The notes below the pieces were generated by a model. That model did no database searches and had not been told where the DNA came from. It worked only from the letters and a program-made list of their open reading frames with translations. A DNA stretch of 13,515 bases, taken from assembly GCA_029240815.1 (NCBI GenBank), contig JARDZO010000145.1, positions 1 through 13,515 of the forward strand, read 5' to 3'. Below are positions 13,243 through 13,515 of this stretch, piece by piece (the stretch's first letter is position 1; every line of letters starts with the position of its first letter). The position numbers and the translations under genes were made by a program. Source of the DNA: Brevibacillus sp. (GTDB lineage: Bacteria > Bacillota > Bacilli > Brevibacillales > Brevibacillaceae).

Positions 13243-13515
13243 ATGATTAAAGTTCCACCGATTTTTAAGATTTTCTTACTAAACTTCGTGGCTGGTATCA
13301 CTGCTACTATCGTAATCCTTATTTCTGAATTACTCGTCTTTGGCCTTGGGAGGCCGATATTTACATTGTCCCCAATAAAAGAACCGTTGGATCTGCCAGA
13401 GCCACCACCTTCACATCCTATTGAGTGGCAAGCAATTGGAATTTTGATATTCGTATTGTATTTCTGTCTAATTATTTTTGTGAACAAGTCGTTTATCTCT
13501 GACTCCCCGTATAAA
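13243..13515 (+). CDS. Hypothetical two-helix membrane protein (3' end outside window)
   Basis: The frame from ATG 13243 is open to the window edge (91 codons). AGGTGAT (about 13232-13239) stands just upstream as a ribosome binding site. Residues ~8-32 form a hydrophobic helix (IFLLNFVAGITATIVILISE). A proline-rich extracytoplasmic loop follows (EPLDLPEPPPSHP, about 53-65), then a second helix (GILIFVLYFCLIIFV). It lies 149 bases after the cysteine-rich gene in the same direction. No family is recognised. Confidence 0.62.
   Translation, partial: MIKVPPIFKIFLLNFVAGITATIVILISELLVFGLGRPIFTLSPIKEPLDLPEPPPSHPIEWQAIGILIFVLYFCLIIFVNKSFISDSPYK

Noticed and set aside
13239..13487. Minus-strand open frame of 82 codons
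   Set aside because: It is antisense to the two-helix membrane protein frame, which has a good ribosome binding site and a sensible membrane topology.

Overview
The window looks like chromosomal DNA from a Gram-positive, moderate-GC member of the Bacillota, most likely Brevibacillus or a close Paenibacillaceae relative. This is inferred from strong AGGAGG-type ribosome binding sites, lipoprotein-type binding proteins, CodY-like operators, a LytS/YesN-type two-component pair and a RocR-like sigma-54 activator. No rRNA, tRNA or CRISPR array was seen.

Positions 1-8059 (all minus strand) hold a peptide-uptake locus. In transcription order it contains a binding protein (8044-6392), a nitrilase-superfamily amidase (6238-5351), a second binding protein of identical length (5250-3598), the DppB- and DppC-type permeases (3492-2554, 2484-1594), a very short LytS-type histidine kinase (1546-758) and a YesN-like response regulator cut by the window edge (761 to <1). 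The first three genes each have a TATAAT-like -10 box, and exactly 9 bases from it a CodY-box-like palindrome. The three upstream regions align without gaps, so they form a small regulon that should be repressed in rich medium. No transporter ATPase gene is visible.

Positions 8060-8550 are a divergent regulatory region. They hold the CodY-type promoter facing left, a decayed fragment of a short-chain dehydrogenase on the minus strand, three copies of an 18-bp palindrome and a textbook -24/-12 (sigma-54) promoter facing right. The sigma-54 promoter drives a P1/DmpA-family aminopeptidase (8551-9654). A PAS/AAA+/Fis-type sigma-54 activator (9772-11148) follows and is the obvious protein to bind the palindromes. 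Its sigma-54 contact loop reads GTFTNA instead of GAFTGA.

Together the left and middle parts read as a scavenging system for peptides or amides: import by the ABC permease with two binding proteins, amide hydrolysis by the nitrilase-like enzyme, and N-terminal residue release by the P1 peptidase. One half has CodY-like control, the other half sigma-54. The substrate is unknown.

Positions 11149-13515 are an AT-richer accessory flank full of broken genes: a frameshifted GNAT acetyltransferase remnant, an unknown C-terminal fragment with an in-frame stop, and a small immunity-protein-like gene with a frameshift and a nonsense codon. They also hold a perfect 12-bp hairpin, a possible small membrane peptide, a cysteine-rich protein and the start of a two-helix membrane protein that runs off the right edge.
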